Notes under the pieces: model-generated
What the model saw: only the letters and a program-made list of their open reading frames with translations
The model's database searches: none
What the model was told of the DNA's origin: nothing
Made by a program: the position numbers and the translations under genes
Part shown: piece by piece, positions 48,189 to 58,964 of the stretch
Numbering within the stretch: the first letter of the stretch is position 1
Layout: each line of letters starts with the position of its first letter
From: Glandiceps talaboti
Lineage: Eukaryota > Hemichordata > Enteropneusta > Spengelidae
Assembly (NCBI RefSeq): GCF_964340395.1
Contig: NC_135558.1
Span: forward strand, 24,782,425 to 24,846,424
Direction: 5' to 3'
DNA length: 64,000 bases

Positions 48189-51135
48189 CCTTTTTTATTT
48201 ATTTATTTATTTTATTTATTTATTAATCTTTCATATACAGACACCATTTCAGTGCATTAGCACTGTTCTCCCAATGGAACCTGTTGCAAGATTACGTACA
48301 CAGAAAACAAACAAACAAAAGGGACAAACCAGGACAAAAAGTCACAGACGCACAGTGCACTTTAAAAGATATCCACCCACATTACCAGACTACATTCTTA
48401 AGATGTCTTTTAAATATCGATGAGTTCGGAGCTGATCTTATGGATAGGGGTAGATTGTTCCATAGAACAGCACCACTATAGTGAAATGCCCGTTTCCCAT
48501 ATTCCGTTTTAACTGTAGGGATGTATATGTTACCTTTACTGGCCTGTCTTGTGTTGTGAAGATGAATTTGGTTGGAAAGATTGAACATTTCAGTGAGGTA
48601 AAACTAGGTGCATTGCCTGTTACGGATTTGTAGACTAGTGTTGCCAGTTGGCGCTCCCATCTAATTTGAGGGCTGACCCAACCCAAGTTTTCATATACCC
48701 AACCCGTACTAGTATCACAGGGAACTTCGAGGAGCAGTCAACCAGCTCATTTATGGAGGAGCTCAAGTGTCTTCAAATACTTTTGATTCGTATTACACCA
48801 TACATTCGCAGCATAATCGAAATGGGGAAGGACTAAGGTATTGAACATCATCTTCCTAAGTCCCATCGGCAAAAAGTGTTTGATTCTCAACAGTAGACCA
48901 AGTTTTAGAGAAATTTTAGCAGAAATTTTGGAAATATGTGTTGAAAATTTCAATTTTGAATCCAGCCACACCCCTAAGTATTTGAAATCAAATACTTGCT
49001 CTACTAGGTCTCCCTGTATTCGAATCTGCAAAACTGAATTTAATTTTAGTCTTTGTGAAGAACCGTAAAACATGGTCTTGATTTTACTTGTATTCAGTGT
49101 TAACTTGTTTGAGTCAAGCCAGCTAGGCCTTGACATGCATGATTTCCTCTGTGAGAGTCACTTCAATATCATGGACAGCTCTTTCCAATATCTTAGAAAC
49201 TACAGGGAGGATAGATATTGGTCAGTAATTACCAACGTCAGTTCTATCCCCTTCTTTAAATAATGGCACAACCCTAGCTCGTTTCCACTCTGCAGGAACC
49301 TGTCCTGTCTGTAGAGACAGATTAACAATATATGTCAATGAAAATGATATATACGGAGCCACATATTTAAGTAACCGTGCACTGACATTGTCAATACCAG
49401 TGGCTTTAGCAATACAGAGTTTCGACAATTGTGTACAAACGTACTCAGTGGTTATGGGCTTAAAGTAGAAGTTACTGTAACATTGGGTTAAAAGTGTTAC
49501 TGTTTCTAACAGTAGTATTTCGATTTGTAAACTTCATTGCCAGCTTGGATCCAAGTGTAGTAAAAAAGTTATTAAATGCATTTGCTATAGTTTTTGTATG
49601 GGTGGTGATGTGATCATCCACTTTCAAACTCATGACACTCTCATTAGACTGGCTTGGCAACAATTTTTTCAAAGTGTGCCAAAGATTTTTTGAGCCACTG
49701 CTATTTTGATCTAATTGCGATGTAAAATATACTTTTTTCAATTGCACCCTCATGTTGTTAACATAATTTCTAACTTTCTTGAATTTTGCCCAAATACTGG
49801 CATCCTTATGTTTTTCTGCACAATGTTTGAGTCTATCACGTTCATATGTTAATGCAATGAATTCACCTGTTATCCACGGGGTATGTTCTCCCCTACAAGT
49901 GATAGTCCGAAATGGAGCATTAGGTATGAAAAGCTCCTTCCACATGCCCCAAGCGTCATCTGGGTTGTCGTGAATTTCAATTGTCTGCCAGGGGATATTG
50001 CGAACTTCATCACAGAAGTTCTCTGCATCAAAATTCTTGAAAGATCTAGTTTTCACCTGTTTTGGTGTAGACTTTACTTTCTGTATTTTACGTACGGTGT
50101 TGAAATACATTTTTCCACACATTTAAGGTAGTCAATGTCTGCTGAAGGAGGGTGATAAAAGTTTCCAATTAAACATGATTTTGACCTGTGGATGTCTAGT
50201 TGAATCTATATACATTCAACACCATCCATCTGCAAGTCCTCTCTATTTACAGTCTGTAACAATTTGGAAGTGTATGTGAGCACTCCTCCCCCATGGTTTG
50301 GGTGGTCTCTCCCCATATGTCACATATCCAGGTATATCAATCTCAGATGTAGTAACGGAGCTGTCAAGAAGTGTCTCAGACAGTGTGAGAATGTCATAGG
50401 GCTGAGATCTCATATGATGACGTAATTCATCAATCTTGCAACCCTTTTTTCCTCGAATTCCTCTTATGTTTAGATGGGCAATTTTAAGTCCCTTCTGTGA
50501 CACTTTTGCAAAATGCAAGTTCGGGTACAGGATCATACATGGAATCATTCGATTCAGTTATATCAAAGGCAAGTTTTCCGTATCCAGCTTCTTCAAAGAA
50601 ACTGTCTATCAGAGGTGGGAGACTGCAGGATATGCAATGCCATTCAGATGTTTTATCCTCCAACAGGTGATTGTATTCAGTCACAGATATGCCAACACAA
50701 TTTGCGTGATACCATATATCACAGGTGTCGCATCAAATCCCCCTTTGATTCGACCGAACACATTTTGAACAATAGCCACATGGGCATTTAACAAGACCTG
50801 GGTTACTGTGAACATCTCCACTGCATATCAGTGACAATAGAAGATAATACCAAAGTGCGGACACAGCTGTTGACGTTCTTGATCTTGGCCTACCTTTGAT
50901 TTTATCGTGATGAAATGGTACAAAGTTTTCGAGCGCTGACAAGCTTGTGTTTGCAACATTCTTCTTAATGTACAAGTCTTCCAAGGTGGGTGGGTCATAC
51001 TCACTGGGTACACGAACTTTCACAAAGTTGTGGTTTTCGAAATTAGCTAATATCGAAATAAGAAGCAGAGCACTGTCAAACAACACCAAACACACACGTC
51101 GCCATCTTGCATGTATGTCCTATAATTCCCATTAA
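48189..51135 (-). pseudogene. CR1/L2-like LINE, internally deleted
   Basis: Read on the minus strand from 51095: a leader, a 2A-like SGDVHSNPGL (50793-50822), a PHD-type zinc finger (CPCGYCSKC, stop, CDTCDIWYHANC, WHCISC), and the start of an apurinic-type endonuclease (LKIAHLNIRGI, DILTLSETLLDSS). A linker follows (49472-50122), then reverse-transcriptase fingers (KATGIDNVSARLLK, EWKRARVVPLFKEGDR), the thumb (FDFKYLGVWLDSKLKFSTHI) and the C-terminus (YGKRAFHYSGAVLWNNLPLS). Most of the endonuclease and the catalytic FADD core of the RT are missing, through two internal deletions. The 3' end is an (AAAT)n tail at 48189-48226. Stops and frameshifts are scattered throughout. Confidence 0.85.
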
Positions 51136-51171
51136 CACTCGCCGTCTTCTACTTTTCACGCGGTTCCGAAA

Positions 51172-53438
51172 TGTAACCTTTGGAAGTTTGTTTGAAAATG
51201 TGAAGAGTGCTGGTGGAATTAGAAGAGCATTGATTGAATGAGAAGAGTGCAAGTTGAATTAGAAGAGTGCTGATCGAATTAGAAGAGTGCTGGTGGAATT
51301 AGAAGAGTGCTGATCGAATTAGAAGAGTGCTAGTTGAATTAGAAGAGTGCTGATCGAATTAGAAGAGTGCTGGTGGAATTAGAAGAGTGCTGGTGGAATT
51401 AGAAGAGCATTGATTGAATGAGAAGAGTGCTAGTTGAATTAGAAGAGTGCAAATTGAATTAGAAGAGTGCTGATCAAATTAGAAGAGTGCTAGTTGAATT
51501 AGAAGAGTGCTGATCGAATTAGAAGAGTGCTGGTGGAATTAGAAGAGCATTGATTGAATGAGAAGAGTGCTAGTTGAATTAGAAGAGTGCAAATTGAATT
51601 AGAAGAGTGCTGATCGAATTAGAAGAGCGCTGTGCTGGTGGAATTAGAAGAGCATTGATTGAATGAGTAGAGTGCTAGTTGAATTAGAAGAGTGCTGATC
51701 AAATTAGAAGAGTGCTGGTGGAATTAGAAGAGTGCTAGTTGAATTAGAAGAGTGCTAGTTGAATTAGAAGAGTGCTGGTGGAATTAGAAGAGCATTGATT
51801 GAATGAGAAGAGTGCTAGTTGAATTAGAAGAGTGCTGATCAAATTAGAAGAGTGCTGGTGGAATTAGAAGAGTGCTAGTTGAATTAGAAGAGTGCTAGTT
51901 GAATTAGAAGAGTGCTAGTTGAATTAGAAGAGTGCTGATCAAATTAGAAGAGTGCTGGTGGAATTAGAAGAGCATTGATTGAATGAGAAGAGTGCTAGTT
52001 GAATGAGAAGAGTGCAAGTTGAATTAGAAGAGTGCTGATTGAATTAGAAGAGTGCTGGTGGAATTAGAAGAGCATTGATTGAATGAGAAGAGTGCAAGTT
52101 GAATTACAAGAGTGCAAGTTGAATTAGAAGAGTGCTGATCGAATTAGAAGAGTGCTGCAGGTGGAATTAGAAGAGCTGATCAAATTAGAAGAGTGCTGGT
52201 GGAATTAGAAGAGCATTGATTGAATGAGAAGAGCGCTAGTTGAATTAGAAGAGTGCTGATCGAATTAGAAGAGTGCTGGTGGAATTAGAAGAGTGCTGAT
52301 GGAATTAGAAGAGCATTGATTGAATGAGAAGAGTGCTAGTTGAATTAGAAGAGTGCAAATTGAATTAGAAGAGTGCTAGTTGAATTAGAAGAGTGCTGAT
52401 CGAATTAGAAGAGCGCTGTGCTGGTGGAATTAGAAGAGCATTGATTGAATGAGTAGAGTGCTAGTTGAATTAGAAGAGTGCTGATCGAATTAGAAGAGTG
52501 CTGGTGGAATTAGAAGAGCATTGATTGAATGAGAAGAGTGCTAGTTGAATTAGAAGAGTGCTAGTTGAATTAGAAGAGTGCTGATCGAATTAGAAGAGTG
52601 CTGATGGAATTAGAAGAGCATTGATTGAATGAGTAGAGTGCTAGTTGAATTAGAAGAGTGCTGATTGAATTAGAAGAGTGCTAGTTGAATTAGAAGAGTG
52701 CTGGTGGAATTAGAAGAGCATTGATTGAATGAGAAGAGTGTTAGTTGAATTACAAGAGTGCAAGTTGAATTAGAAGAGTGCAAGTTGAATTAGAAGAGTG
52801 CTGATTGAATTAGAAGAGTGCTGGTGAAATTAGAAGAGCATTGATTGAATGAGAAGAGTGCTAGTTGAATTAGAAGAGTGCTGATCAAATTAGAAGAGTG
52901 CTAGTTGAATTAGAAGAGTGCTGATCGAATTAGAAGAGTGCTGGTGGAATTAGAAGAGCATTGATTGAATGAGAAGAGTGCTAGTTGAATTAGAAGAGTG
53001 CAAGTTGAATTAGAAGAGTGCTGATTGAATTAGAAGAGTGTTGGTGGAATTAGAAGAGCATTGATTGAATGAGAAGAGTGCTAGTTGAATGAGAAGAGTG
53101 CTGATCGAATTAGAAGAGTGCTAGTTGAATTAGAAGAGTGCTGATCGAATTAGAAGAGTGCTGGTGGAATTAGAAGAGCATTGATTGAATGAGAAGAGTG
53201 CTAGTTGAATTAGAAGAGTGCTGATCAAATTAGAAGAGTGCTGGTGGAATTAGAAGAGTGCTAGTTGAATTAGAAGAGTGCTGATCAAATGAGAAGAGTG
53301 CAAGTTGAATTAGAAGAGTGTTGATCGAATTAGAAGAGTGCTGGTGGAATTAGAAGAGCATTGATTGAATGAGAAGAGCGCTAGTTGAATTAGAAGAGCT
53401 CTGGTCGAATTAGAAGAGTGCTGGTGGAATTAGAAGTT
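51172..53438 (+). repeat. Minisatellite C: 20-bp unit, about 110 copies
   Basis: The unit is GAATTAGAAGAGTGCTAGTT with variants ending GATC, GGTG or AAATT, and GAGCATTGATT. The order GGTG, CATTGATT, TAGTT, GATC recurs every 80-120 bp, giving a loose higher-order pattern. The left edge (51172-51201) carries the block also found inverted at 46105-46134. Confidence 0.96.
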
Positions 53439-54014
53439 AGAGCGATTTGTCATTTTCGGCTATGGTATTAACAGCTTTTGTACAGCTTCTGAATGTGTGG
53501 TAATTTAAACAAAACTATATAGCATGTAGTTATTCATGATCATCATGGCTGTGTAATAGGCTTTTGTTACCACTGAAAAGCTGTAAAAATCTCATTAAAA
53601 CTGCCAAGTACATTTTTAGTAAAATGCTGCAGTAGCTTCACTTATCATTAATTCACCAATAAATTAATATCTCAACCTATCATAGTGTAAGTATGCTGCA
53701 TTGACCATTACATTATTATAATCATAAATTCTTATCAGTGCATTATGCAAAAGCCTCAATATGCTTTACAAAACTCAAAAATAATAACTTAATATAATAA
53801 AGTATCTGCAGTATAATGTCTAAGATAAATACAAAGAAAGACCATAAAAACTTATAAAATCATATGGCATAAATGTATGGCATAAGAATTGTAAAAAAAA
53901 AAAACACTCCCATTCACACTGCATGTTCTCCTTAAAGTTTGTTATTATTATAACTTTTGAACTAATTTGAAGAACTGACTTTGTGTTCTAATCATAAACC
54001 TTGGTTGTACACAG
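53439..54014. other. End of the intron inside FN3 domain 3
   Basis: Unique AT-rich sequence with a usable acceptor (TTGTACACAG) at its end. No gene. Confidence 0.6.
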
Positions 54015-54240
54015 CCATTACCTTCTGACGTTTCAAGTGATGTCATAAAATATGAAATACAGTGTATTGACACAACAACTAGTGATGAAATCCTCACAGA
54101 AGTCATTGGTGCCCTGGTCTCTGAAATCATAATAACATCACTCAAACCATGGAGGGAGTATACTGTTAGAGTTAGAGCACATACTCTACAGTTTCCTGGG
54201 CAATACAGTGATCCCCAAACAGTCAGAACACAAGTTGGTG
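54015..54240 (+). CDS. FN3 gene exon f: remainder of FN3 domain 3
   Basis: The acceptor is GGTTGTACACAG| and the donor is GGTG|GTGAGT. It starts in phase 0, as the exon at 45786 requires, and ends in phase 1. PLPSDVSSDVIKYEIQCIDT gives the B-C loop and C strand. ITSLKPWREYTVRVRAHTLQ gives the E-F strands with the conserved L-x-P-x-x-x-Y-x-V-x-V-x-A pattern. The end, YSDPQTVRTQVG, is the G strand. Downstream the intron turns into a 35-bp minisatellite within about 25 bases of the donor. Confidence 0.94.
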
Positions 54241-54263
54241 GTGAGTACATCAATATTAACTTT

Positions 54264-55225
54264 ATTGATTGCAGTAGACATATACACTCTAGTTTAGTGA
54301 TTGACTGCAGTAGGTGTGTATACTGATTTAGTGATTGACTGGAATAGGTGTGTATACTCGTATAGTGATTGACTGCATTTAGGTGTGTATACTGATTTAG
54401 TGATTGACTGGAATAGGTGTGTATACTGGTATAGTGATTGACTGCATTAGGTGTACATGAACACTCTGGTTTAGTGATCAACTGCAGTCGGTGTGTACAC
54501 TGGTTTAGTGATTGACTGGAATAGGTCTGTATACTGGTTTAGTGATTGAGTGCAGTAGGTGTGTATACTGGTTTAGTGATTGAGTGCAGTCAGTGTGTAT
54601 ACAGATTTAGTGATTGAGTGGAATAGGTGTGTTGTATACTGGTTAAGTGACTGACTGCAGTAGGTGTGTATACAGATTTAGTGATTGACTGCAGCAGTTG
54701 TGTATACTGATTTAGTGATTGAGTGCAGTCGGTGTGTATACTGGTTTAGTGATTGACTGCAGTAGGTGTGTATACAGATTTAGTGATTGACTGCAGCAGT
54801 TGTGTATACTGATTTAGCAATTTAATGCAGTAGGTGTGTATACTGATTTAGTGATTGACTGCAGTCGTGTATACTGGTTTAATGATTAACTGCAGTAGGT
54901 GTGTATACTGGTTTAGTGATTGACTGCAGTAGGAATGTATAATACTGGTTTAGTGCATACTGTTAACTGCAGTAGGGGTGTATACCGGTTTAGTGATTAA
55001 CTGCAGTAGGTGTGTTTTTTTATACATACTGGTATAGTGATTGACTAGTGTACATGAAGATATGTATACCGGTTTAGTGATTAACTGCAGTTAGGTGTGT
55101 GCATATATACTGGTTTAGTGATTATCTGCAGTAGATGTGTATAATCATTGAGTGATTGACTGCAGTCGGTGTGTACTTTGGTTTATAGTGACTGTAAGTG
55201 TAACTGCAGTAGCTGTGTATACTGT
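54264..55225. repeat. Minisatellite D: 35-bp unit, about 27 copies
   Basis: The unit is TAGTGATTGACTGCAGTAGG then TGTGTATACTGGTTT, with many substitutions (GGAATAGG, GATTTAG, GAGTGCAG) and some length changes. It fills almost the whole intron between exons at 54015 and 55303. Each unit holds a branch-point-like TTGAC followed by CTGCAG, and a GTGTGTATAC string. Confidence 0.93.
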
Positions 55226-55302
55226 ATGACATAGAGTATTATGAATGTCATTCATTGTATTATGTATTTTCCTTACTAATCATTCAACTTTGATCTCTGT
55301 AG

Positions 55303-55379
55303 CTCCCTCTGCACCACCACAGAATCTACAGGCTGGTCCAGTGAGTGGAGATCCTCAGAGGTTATGGGTGTCATGGGAG
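55303..55379 (+). CDS. FN3 gene exon g: first part of FN3 domain 4
   Basis: The acceptor is TTGATCTCTGTAG| and the donor is GGGAG|GTGAGT, both strong. It enters in phase 1 and leaves in phase 0. It encodes PSAPPQNLQAGPVSGDPQRL, then WVSWE. P-x-x-P-x-N-L and the core W-x-V-x-W are classic FN3 A and B strands. The split after SW-E matches domain 3. This domain reads like those of receptor protein tyrosine phosphatases or sidekick-type adhesion molecules, but that resemblance is general to FN3 modules. Confidence 0.92.
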
Positions 55380-55477
55380 GTGAGTATAACCTGTTCGGAT
55401 TGTTAGTCAGTATCTGGTCTGCATTTGCAAGGTAGAACTCTGGCACTGTGTATTTATGCCTGTAAGTACCTGTCCTT

Positions 55478-55737
55478 TATTTATTTATTTATTAACCATC
55501 CAACAGGCATTGCCCAATAACAGGAGGAAAGTTCAGTGTTAATGCAGGAGGAAACCGGAGTACCCGGGGAAAACCTGTGTTGTTCGGTAGAGTCAAACTG
55601 AACAACACTCTTCTTACTTACAGCATGGTAAATATAATCAAACCCAGCCAGCCGACACCTGGCGGGTTTGAACCCAGGCTGCAGAGGTAAGAGGCGTACG
55701 AGCTAACCGCTCGGCCACCGACAACCCATAGTACTCT
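55478..55737 (-). mobile_element. tRNA-derived SINE, copy 1
   Basis: On the minus strand it starts GTCGGTGGCCGAGCGGTTAG (A-box-like TGGCCGAGCGG) and has GGGTTCAAACCC (B box). The body follows with GTAAGTAAGAAGAGTG, TTCAGTTTGACTCTACCGAA and CCGGGTACTCCGGTTTCCTC. It ends in GGTTAATAAATAAATAAATA, an (AAAT)n tail. The head resembles a serine/leucine-type tRNA. It shares its whole body with the copy at 60281. Confidence 0.9.
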
Positions 55738-57055
55738 AGATCTGCCACTGTCTTTCATAGAACTCGATAGAACTCTGCCACTGCTTGGTAGAAACACAGA
55801 CAAGTAACACACAGATTGGAAACTAGCCATATCTCCTATTGTCAGAACGTAGCCTCGGGTAAACATTAATCTATTGTCATGGAAATAACTTTCCAACTTG
55901 TGAATCTGCCTAAATTCAATATAGTCTCGCATAAATCAACAAACCACACAATACTACGTGATATTTCGATAGGAAAGTTTGCTATTCTACTGACAGAATC
56001 ATCAAATGTAATAGATGACTTGCAACACTTGAACTCTCATGCGAACTTGAAGCTGACTCAGATCAAATATCGTTGACATGTAAACACATACTGTCTTGTG
56101 TTGTCGACAGACACTATATATATTTAAACATGTGTTTGGCATGATACAGGTAATTTTCCAGGTAGACTATTGGCAGTATTGCTACAAAAGTTGCAACATT
56201 AGTGTTGCGTCTTTTTACATTGATTGCGACAGGGTACATGCATGTTATGAATCAAAGAAAAACAATGGACTCTCAGTACCATGCTGGAAAGCAAAACATA
56301 CATTCAGATGACACATTGTTTTTCAAGAAAAATTACAATCATAGTGAAGATATTTTATGATGTGAAGCTAGCTTGCCTTTTTATTAGTTAAAACATCATA
56401 TCAAAGCATTTTGTATGTTTTCCGTTGTACAGTTTCACTTTGATCATGGTACCATTGTGAGGCCGGTGGGAACTCCACTCCGGTAAATTGATCAGGGAAC
56501 CTAGTAACAGCTTGTCTGTTCATTTTGACATGGGTGATGAATGCATAGATCCTCATGTAAACGTCAGAAATGTTACGACTATTGAGTGAAGTATGTACTT
56601 TTCTGACAAAAATCCAAGTGGGTAGGACGAAAATCCAACAGTGTAATAGAGCCATAGAACACAACATGTTGTCAGAGATTGTTGTACAGTGTGAACTAAT
56701 TCCATATTTCTGCATTTTTAATCAAATATGTTCATTATACATAATTTTGACCATCCCAAACAAGCAAGTTTTACAAGGCAATAACTCAGCTAAATCTCGC
56801 TCGATTTTCAAGCTGTTTCAGCAGCAATTGTCGGCTTCCAGTTGAAAATAACGGTATCGAACCTTTGACCCTTACCGATGATACGGTGCTGTTTAAACAA
56901 CAAAACATCAATAGTAACCAAAGAGGGACTTCGGTAGGTTTTGGTTGAACGTTGTAGCATACCCCATGCAGGCAAGGATCGAGCTGTTAATCCCCAGATT
57001 AACATCTTGAACAATATCCATTACCAATGTGTGTGTTATTTGTCTGTGGTAGAAC
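55738..57055. mobile_element. TIR element E1 (about 1.3 kb), first of two in tandem
   Basis: The left end, CACAGACAAGTAACACACAG followed by ATTGG, is the inverted form of the right end ...CCAATGTGTGTGTTATTTGTCTG (about 57024-57050), with arms of about 30 bp. The outer flank has repeated AGAACTCTGCCACTGTCC phrases. The body includes GTCATGGAAATAACTTTCCA and AATAACTCAGCTAAATCTCG. E2 repeats the whole unit 1359 bp downstream. No transposase frame is recognised. Confidence 0.75.
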
Positions 57056-58455
57056 TCTGCCACTATCCTTGATAGAACACTAGATCTGTCACTGTTCTTG
57101 ATAGAATTCTGCCACTGTCCTGGGTAAAACTCTGCGACTGTCCTTGGTAGAAGCACAGACAAGTAACACACAGATTGGGAACAAGCCTTCTCCCAATTTC
57201 TGAATGTAGCCTCAAGTAAACATTGATCTATTGTCATGGAAATAACTTTCCAACGTGTCAATCTGCCCAAATTCAATACAGTCTTGCATAAATCAACAAA
57301 TCACATTATACTACGCGATATTTTGATGGGAAAGTTTGCTATTCTACTGGCAGAATCATCAAATGTAATAGACGACTTGCAATATTGACACTCATGCGAA
57401 CTTGAAGCAGAATCAGCTCAAATATTGGTGACATGTAAACCCATACCATCTGGTGTTGTCGACTGACACTATACATAAACCTGTGTTTGGCATGATGCAG
57501 GTACTTCTCCAGGTAGACACATAACACTATTGCAACAAAAGTTGTGACATTAGTGTTGCGTCTTTTTACGTCGATTGCATGTTATGAATCAAAATAAAAA
57601 CAATTGACTCTCAGTACCATGCCGGAAAGCACAACATACAATCAGACTACACATTGTTTTCCAAAAAGAATTACCATCATACTGAAGATATTTTATGATA
57701 TGAAGCTAGCTTTCTTTATTAGTTAAAACATCATTTTCAAAGCATTTTATATGTTTACCGTTTCACTTTGATCACCAGTGGGGAACTCTGATAAATTGAT
57801 CAGGTGGAACCCCGGTAATACTCGATCGGCTTATCGTAATAAGCTACATGCTACACTAATATATGTACATTCATCACCGGCATGTTAAAATACACACACA
57901 AGCTGCATAGACCCTCATGTAAACATCCGAAATGTTATGACCATGGAATGAAGTCTATACTTTTCTGACAAAAATCCCAGTGGGTAGGATGAAAATCCCG
58001 GAGTGTGACTTACTATAGAGCCATAGAACACAACTGGACCTATAATCAGATTCTGTCATACAGTGTGTAACTTGTTCCATAGTTCTGCATTTTTCAATCA
58101 AATATGCACATTATATATTCATAATTTTGAACATCCCAAACAAGCCAGTTTTTAAAGGCCAATAACTCAGCTAAATCTCGCTCGATTTTCAAGCTGTTTC
58201 TGCAGAAATTTTGGCTTCTGGTTGAAAATGACACTATTGGACCTTTGACCCTTATCAGTGATGCAGTGTTGTTTAAACAACAACAAAAAACGATAGTGCC
58301 CAAAGAGGGACTTCAGTAACTTTCGGCGTAACGTTGAAAGTGCAAGAGACCCTTGTAGCATACCCGAGGCAGGATCCAGCTGATAATCCCCCAATTAACA
58401 CCTCGGAACAATCCATTTTGCCAATTTGTTGTGTTACTTGTCTGTGGTAGAAGTT
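57056..58455. mobile_element. TIR element E2, second tandem copy
   Basis: A head-to-tail copy of E1 at an offset of about 1359 bp (CACAGAC at 55795 and 57154), with moderate divergence and small indels. It ends TTGTTGTGTTACTTGTCTGTGGTAGAAG. The segment between the two copies holds four diverged repeats of TAGAACTCTGCCACTGTCCT (57050-57150). The tandem arrangement suggests unequal crossing-over or insertion at a related site. Confidence 0.75.
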
Positions 58456-58648
58456 ACGTTTTGTCTGAAAGATAAGTAAGTATATGTTACTCATTGTTGT
58501 GTATAAATGGTAGTAAAGCGCTCCTCTCTCTGGTATATAGTTACATTTTATGTATTTGTATTGTTGGGATTGTCAAATGAAATGAGGAAGATGTAAACTT
58601 AGTTGTGGACTTTATTCTTTTAAATTTCTTGCAAAATTTTCATTTCAG

Positions 58649-58886
58649 GAGGTTATTGCAGAAGAGAGAAATGGCCGGATAGATGGTTATCTCCTTCAGT
58701 GTTGGCAGTTTAATCTGTCAGATGCTTTAACTATAAATGTTGCCAATGGAGATCAATACAGAGAAATCAGTAAACTGTCTCCATTCACCCTATATACCAT
58801 AAGAATACTGGCCTACAACATAATCAGTAATGGACAAAGGAATGGTGGACCTTACACTGAAATGACAACACAAACTGCTGAAGGAC
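58649..58886 (+). CDS. FN3 gene exon h: remainder of FN3 domain 4
   Basis: The acceptor is TTTTCATTTCAG|. The donor is chosen as GGAC|GTAGGT, giving phase 1 like all other domain borders (the alternative |GTGACT four bases on would break the pattern). It starts in phase 0. NGRIDGYLLQCWQFNLSDAL gives the C strand, REISKLSPFTLYTIRILAYN the E-F strands with L-x-P-x-T-x-Y, and GPYTEMTTQTAEG the G strand. This is the last exon visible. The gene continues beyond the window. Confidence 0.92.
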
Positions 58887-58964
58887 GTAGGTGACTTTTC
58901 ACAAATTTGAAGCCCGCTTTCAGTATTAATGTTAGAAATCAAAGTGTGCTATAGAAAGGTGATT

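Noticed and set aside
53948-54481. 177-codon minus-strand frame
   Set aside because: It is the antisense shadow of the FN3 exon at 54015-54240 plus the 35-bp array.
37152-55225. CRISPR-like arrays
   Set aside because: Units of 20-35 bp are directly tandem without unique spacers, lie in introns of an animal gene, and have no associated genes.
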